DNA of 18,518 nt from JASLCR01 sp964384345 (lineage in GTDB: Bacteria; Patescibacteriota; Saccharimonadia; Saccharimonadales; Saccharimonadaceae). Under the pieces are notes generated by a model. It was not told where the DNA came from. It searched no databases and saw only the letters and a list, made by a program, of their open reading frames with translations. Each line of letters begins with the position of its first letter. The stretch's first letter is position 1. This document shows positions 16,226-18,518 of the stretch, in pieces. The position numbers and the translations under genes are program-made. The DNA lies in the NCBI GenBank assembly GCA_964384345.1, contig CAYLKD010000013.1, positions 1-18,518 of the forward strand, given 5' to 3'.

Positions 16226-16597
16226 ATGGAATCAAACGCTCGTGCAACCAAAAAACAACAAGCGTTACTGGCGTACGTTGACGGATTCATCCATGAGCAA
16301 GGCTACGGCCCAAGCTACCGCGAGATTATGAATGCGCTTGGCTATAAGTCGGTATCGACAGTGGCTGTGCACGTCGAAGGGTTGATCGCTAAAGGTTTTT
16401 TGAAGCGAAAAGATAATTCAGCTCGATCGCTCGAAGTTGCTGGCCTTTCGAGTCACGATGTGGCTACGACAGATGAAATACTCTTAAAACTTACGACCGT
16501 CTATAAAGCATCTGAGCAGTCCCGAGACCAGCAGGCCATCATCCGTACGATGGAGTTACTCGGCTATCAAAACGAAGCTGATAGCTTGCGTAACTAA
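16226..16597 (+). CDS. LexA-type winged-helix protein without peptidase domain
   Basis: I choose ATG 16226 (123 aa) because the -10 box at 16214-16219 leaves no transcript for an upstream TTG at 16208. Residues about 5-70 are a LexA N-terminal domain: KKQQALLAYVDGFI, GYGPSYREIMNALGYKSVSTV with the recognition helix, VHVEGLIAKGFLKR, then ARSLEV. Full LexA continues with an Ala-Gly cleavage site and an S24 Ser-Lys protease of about 120 residues. Here only about 50 residues follow, helical in look and without a Ser-Lys dyad, ending in a normal TAA. So it should bind DNA but cannot self-cleave like LexA. It may be a constitutive repressor or a regulator using another signal. I see no clear operator of known LexA type near it. 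Confidence 0.85.
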   Translation: MESNARATKKQQALLAYVDGFIHEQGYGPSYREIMNALGYKSVSTVAVHVEGLIAKGFLKRKDNSARSLEVAGLSSHDVATTDEILLKLTTVYKASEQSRDQQAIIRTMELLGYQNEADSLRN

Positions 16598-16602
16598 GTC
16601 GC

Positions 16603-16631
16603 TTGACCACCTCTGATATGCCAGGTATAAT
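16603..16631 (+). promoter_or_regulatory. Consensus promoter of tRNA-Asn
   Basis: TTGACC (16603-16608), a 17-nt spacer and a perfect TATAAT (16626-16631) predict a start near 16638, five bases before the mature tRNA. It begins 6 nt after the stop of the LexA-like gene. It is the strongest-looking promoter in the window. Confidence 0.85.
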
Positions 16632-16642
16632 ACAGCGAGTAT

Positions 16643-16717
16643 TCCCGGGTAGCGCAGCGGTAGCGCAGTTGACTGTTAATCAATTGGTCGCGAGTTCGAA
16701 TCTCGCCCCGGGAGCCA
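16643..16717 (+). tRNA. trnN: tRNA-Asn (anticodon GTT)
   Basis: The full cloverleaf folds. The acceptor stem is TCCCGGG with CCCGGGA, the D stem GCGC/GCGC with a 7-nt loop, and the anticodon stem GTTGA/TCAAT with loop CTGTTAA (anticodon GTT). There is a 5-nt variable region, a T stem GCGAG/CTCGC with loop TTCGAAT, discriminator G and an encoded CCA. The length is 75 with CCA. It has its own promoter and terminator, so it is a single-gene unit. Confidence 0.97.
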
Positions 16718-16719
16718 AG

Positions 16720-16755
16720 AAAAAAGCCATACACCTTCAGGTGCTTGGCTTTTTT
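16720..16755 (+). terminator. Rho-independent terminator of tRNA-Asn
   Basis: AAAAAAGCCA pairs with TGGCTTTTTT and an inner ACCT/AGGT extends the stem around a TC loop, with small mismatches between the two parts. A T run closes the 3' arm. It starts three bases after the tRNA CCA. Because the arms are A-rich and T-rich it could also act on the minus strand. Confidence 0.8.
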
Positions 16756-16864
16756 CTAAGTTTAAGGCAGTTAGTTGACTTCGCGACGTGATAGCCTCAA
16801 CTGACGCTAGTCACGAAGTTCGGTGTAGGGATTGAAATGCAAAAGTGTTTATAGTTTTTCGTGA

Positions 16865-16945
16865 ATGAGTGCAAAAGGCATTATCCACTATCTCGCTCCG
16901 GAAGCTAAGAATGTATATGTGACAAGAAGTCTAGTGAGTAGCTAG
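16865..16945 (+). CDS. Possible 26-residue small ORF
   Basis: An ATG at 16865 opens 26 codons (beginning MSAKGIIHYLAPEAK) ending in TAG at 16943-16945. A TATAGT at 16850-16855 ends 9 nt before the ATG, and the stop lies in the 3' arm of a terminator hairpin. That would make a tight transcription unit of about 90 nt. There is no Shine-Dalgarno, no convincing -35 and no homology I recognise. It may equally be an untranslated small RNA or chance. The rest of 16756-16991 shows only an imperfect hairpin (16778-16819). Confidence 0.2.
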   Translation: MSAKGIIHYLAPEAKNVYVTRSLVSS

Positions 16946-16953
16946 GCTTTTTT
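16929..16953 (+). terminator. Rho-independent terminator with no obvious parent gene
   Basis: GTCTAG pairs with CTAGGC (one G-T pair) around a 7-nt loop TGAGTAG, followed by six T. It is oriented for + strand transcripts, but the nearest + gene (tRNA-Asn) already has its own terminator about 170 bases earlier. It is not correctly oriented for the minus-strand kinase gene that ends at 16992. Confidence 0.55.
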
Positions 16954-16991
16954 GATGCTGTTATACAAATGCCTCATCAAAAACTAAACAG

Positions 16992-17705
16992 TCATCTCAA
17001 CAATGAACCGAGCGCAGTTGATCCGAGACTTCGTTTGATTTCTTGATGAATCGTTTCGATTTCCTGTGATGCATCAATCACTATTACTCTGTGTTCAATA
17101 TCTTCAGGTAAGTGGATTTTTGCAATTGAAGCCGGATAGAAGCCGCCTTTAATATTTCTTGATCGGAAAGTGTACTTCGGATCTTTATCATCTAACCTTT
17201 TGAGTAAGTCAGAAGGAGCATGAGTTTTCAGCTCAAAAATTACATCCGGTAAGGTAGCTGCAAGATCAAGCGCTTCATGCTCGCCAGATGAATTGTCTGG
17301 ATAAAGCTGATCTAACGTTAACCTTTCTCCTTCAAGAGCGACCCCTCTGTGGAGGAGAAATGTAGCACGCGATAGTACTGTTCTGTCTATGATGACCGCA
17401 TCGAATTGATCAGTTCCGCGGAATTCGCTAAGCTCTCTCATTAGTACATACGAAGCGGCATTCCAAGCTTCAACAGTATTGCCTTCAGGAGATTTGACTC
17501 TTAGGCTCCGAGTTTGCCACTCGTTACTGTATGGATCACCTTCGCTTACACCAAGTCCCTCTCTAGTTCCATCCCCGCGTACAATAATGCTCTTGCCGCC
17601 ATTCTGTGAGATCGCGGCACGGAGCAGAGTGGCCTGCGTGCCTTTTCCGGCTCGATGTAATCCATCGAACCCAACAAATACTGGTTTTCGTTGTTCTAGA
17701 GACAC
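16992..17705 (-). CDS. Thymidylate-kinase-like P-loop kinase
   Basis: The 237-residue protein has a thymidylate kinase fold signature. The P-loop FDGLHRAGKGTQ (13-24) aligns without gaps to the usual FEGxDGxGKxTQ but has HR in place of DG. Then come RGDGTREG (43-50, where the kinase has its REPG-like loop), VIIDRTVLSRATFL (DRx3S, Asp 107) and a LID-like YTFRSRN. It probably phosphorylates a deoxynucleotide or related nucleotide using ATP. The altered P-loop and variant DR loop leave substrate identity open, and it may not be the housekeeping dTMP kinase. The start is GTG (17703-17705), overlapping the Nudix gene end by 10 nt, so translation is probably coupled. No terminator follows on this strand. 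Confidence 0.85.
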   Translation of the reverse strand: MSLEQRKPVFVGFDGLHRAGKGTQATLLRAAISQNGGKSIIVRGDGTREGLGVSEGDPYSNEWQTRSLRVKSPEGNTVEAWNAASYVLMRELSEFRGTDQFDAVIIDRTVLSRATFLLHRGVALEGERLTLDQLYPDNSSGEHEALDLAATLPDVIFELKTHAPSDLLKRLDDKDPKYTFRSRNIKGGFYPASIAKIHLPEDIEHRVIVIDASQEIETIHQEIKRSLGSTALGSLLR

Positions 17706-18097
17706 GACTCTATTATTTCTAATGTCATTGGAGTTAGATTTAGCCCACGAATTTTTTCAATTCCAAGCCATTCGACTGCAGCTGTACCATCGAGAGGCTT
17801 AGGCTCACCGGACGCGTAAGATGCTGAATAAACAAGGTACAAGGCACCGCCTTTTTCACCCTTGTCATTGATGTTATTTGAAACCATTTCGATGTCCTTG
17901 ATTTTAACACCGACCTCTTCGTCGCATTCACGTTGCAAGGCTGCTTCCAGTGTAGCGTCTATAGGCTCAACAGTCCCTCCTGGTATACCCCAGAAACCCG
18001 GAAAAACCTCTTCGTTATCGGCTCGTTTAATTAAAAGAACTTTGTCTTTATTTTTTATCACGGCACTGACATTTACTTTAAAAGGGAGGTTGCTCAT
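17696..18097 (-). CDS. Nudix hydrolase
   Basis: This 133-residue single-domain protein of MutT-like size has a Nudix box at about 40-64: GGTVEPIDATLEAALQRE followed by CDEEVGV, with the metal-binding RE and EE pairs intact. Compared with the standard G-x5-E-x7-RE spacing, the first Glu is Asp and there is one extra residue before RE. Nudix enzymes cleave nucleoside diphosphates linked to another group, and this may act on a (d)NTP or nucleotide derivative. AGGAAA precedes the ATG at 18097. The ATG shares an ATGA overlap with the upstream unknown gene, and the 3' end overlaps the kinase gene, so the three are one coupled unit. Confidence 0.92.
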   Translation of the reverse strand: MSNLPFKVNVSAVIKNKDKVLLIKRADNEEVFPGFWGIPGGTVEPIDATLEAALQRECDEEVGVKIKDIEMVSNNINDKGEKGGALYLVYSASYASGEPKPLDGTAAVEWLGIEKIRGLNLTPMTLEIIESCL

Positions 18098-18518
18098 AGT
18101 ATTTCCTTTGCTTCAAACTTACTAAACGGTATTTTACCAGACGTCTGCCGGGCATGGTTCTTATATATCTCTGATAATAGCTTATTAGTCGCTATGTGAG
18201 TTTGAAGCTCCGATGATGAGGCTTTGTCGTAAATCAGTTCATTCAGCGTTTCGTAACGAGCATATTCATTATGTCCGACATAGGTTTTGGAGTTATGCCG
18301 CTGAATGTCCTCATTACCAAACTGAATTTTTTCGAAAGCCTTTCCGCCAATCAAATTCGAGTTTCTAAATATGTATATATCGAAGTGGTTGTTCTCTACA
18401 ACGTCATATAGAGCCATAGGTTGCTCGTGAATCTGCTTAGATTGGTACGAGTGTATTTGAATACTAGCTAACGGACCAAGATGAATATTTACATACTCAT
18501 GACGGATCCTACCATTAG
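18094..18518 (-). CDS. Unrecognised protein, 3' part only
   Basis: The frame is open from the right edge of the window to a TGA at 18094-18096. The ATG at 18417 is therefore probably internal and the true start lies outside. About 140 residues are visible, beginning NGRIRHEYVNIHLGPL. The segment is soluble, with a beta-rich first half (FDIYIFRNSNLIGGKAF) and a charged helical second half (YETLNELIYDKASSSELQ and onward). It shows no membrane helix, P-loop or other motif I can name. Its stop overlaps the Nudix start (ATGA), so it is translated together with the Nudix hydrolase and the kinase and may share a nucleotide-related role. Confidence 0.75.
   Translation of the reverse strand, partial: NGRIRHEYVNIHLGPLASIQIHSYQSKQIHEQPMALYDVVENNHFDIYIFRNSNLIGGKAFEKIQFGNEDIQRHNSKTYVGHNEYARYETLNELIYDKASSSELQTHIATNKLLSEIYKNHARQTSGKIPFSKFEAKEIL

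Noticed and set aside
16643..18518. Integrated element using the tRNA-Asn 3' end as attachment site
   Set aside because: No repeat of the tRNA 3' sequence was found to the right within the window, and there is no integrase gene. The region beyond the window could change this.
1..18518. CRISPR array, insertion sequence or phage genes
   Set aside because: I saw no regularly spaced direct repeats, transposase motifs or phage structural or lysis genes. The lysozyme-like domain sits in a lectin protein within a surface operon.
1..18518. Alternative genetic code with TGA read as glycine
   Set aside because: TGA ends the first gene and the partial last gene at positions where an ATG of the next gene overlaps, and no recognised gene contains an in-frame TGA.

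Overview
The window looks like a chromosomal stretch from a small-genome bacterium, most probably a member of the Candidate Phyla Radiation (Patescibacteria) and perhaps Candidatus Saccharibacteria. That placement rests on overall gene flavour: tightly packed operons, a short LexA-like protein, and a secreted lysozyme-like/lectin protein of a type I associate with Saccharibacteria and Actinobacteria. There is no rRNA or ribosomal-protein marker, so it is only moderately secure. TGA, TAA and TAG all act as stops here, so I see no sign of the recoded TGA used by some CPR lineages.

Layout. (1) Positions 1-2231, + strand: two overlapping GT-B glycosyltransferases, the first cut by the window edge. 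(2) Positions 2228-8506, - strand: a probable five-gene surface operon read right to left. It encodes a membrane-anchored Ig-like protein, a secreted lysozyme-like/FW-like/bulb-lectin protein, an 11-TM protein of GT-C type, an acyltransferase-3 protein and a GtrB-like family 2 glycosyltransferase. The last gene also has its own promoter. (3) Positions 8610-12618, + strand: manC (GDP-mannose synthesis), then aclB and aclA, which encode a complete two-subunit ATP-citrate lyase. (4) Positions 12607-16167, - strand: an undecaprenyl-phosphate sugar-1-phosphate transferase, a GT4 glycosyltransferase and galE, a glycan-initiation operon. (5) Positions 16226-16717, + strand: a LexA-type DNA-binding protein without a protease domain, then tRNA-Asn(GTT) with its own consensus promoter and terminator. 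(6) Positions 16756-16991: an intergenic stretch with a possible short + transcript. (7) Positions 16992-18518, - strand: a coupled cassette of an unrecognised partial gene, a Nudix hydrolase and a thymidylate-kinase-like P-loop kinase.

How it fits together. Most of the window serves cell-surface glycans. The sugar transferase loads the first sugar on undecaprenyl phosphate, the GT4/GT2 enzymes extend or decorate it, ManC and GalE supply nucleotide sugars, and the multi-TM proteins probably add external modifications. The secreted lectin carries mannose-type binding motifs and sits beside manC, so it could bind a partner cell or the cell's own mannosylated surface. ATP-citrate lyase is the metabolic outlier: every key catalytic motif is present, and it would give cytosolic acetyl-CoA and oxaloacetate from citrate.

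Several promoters (manC, the sugar transferase, the LexA-like gene) have a -10 box 5-7 nt before the ATG and no Shine-Dalgarno, which points to leaderless mRNAs.
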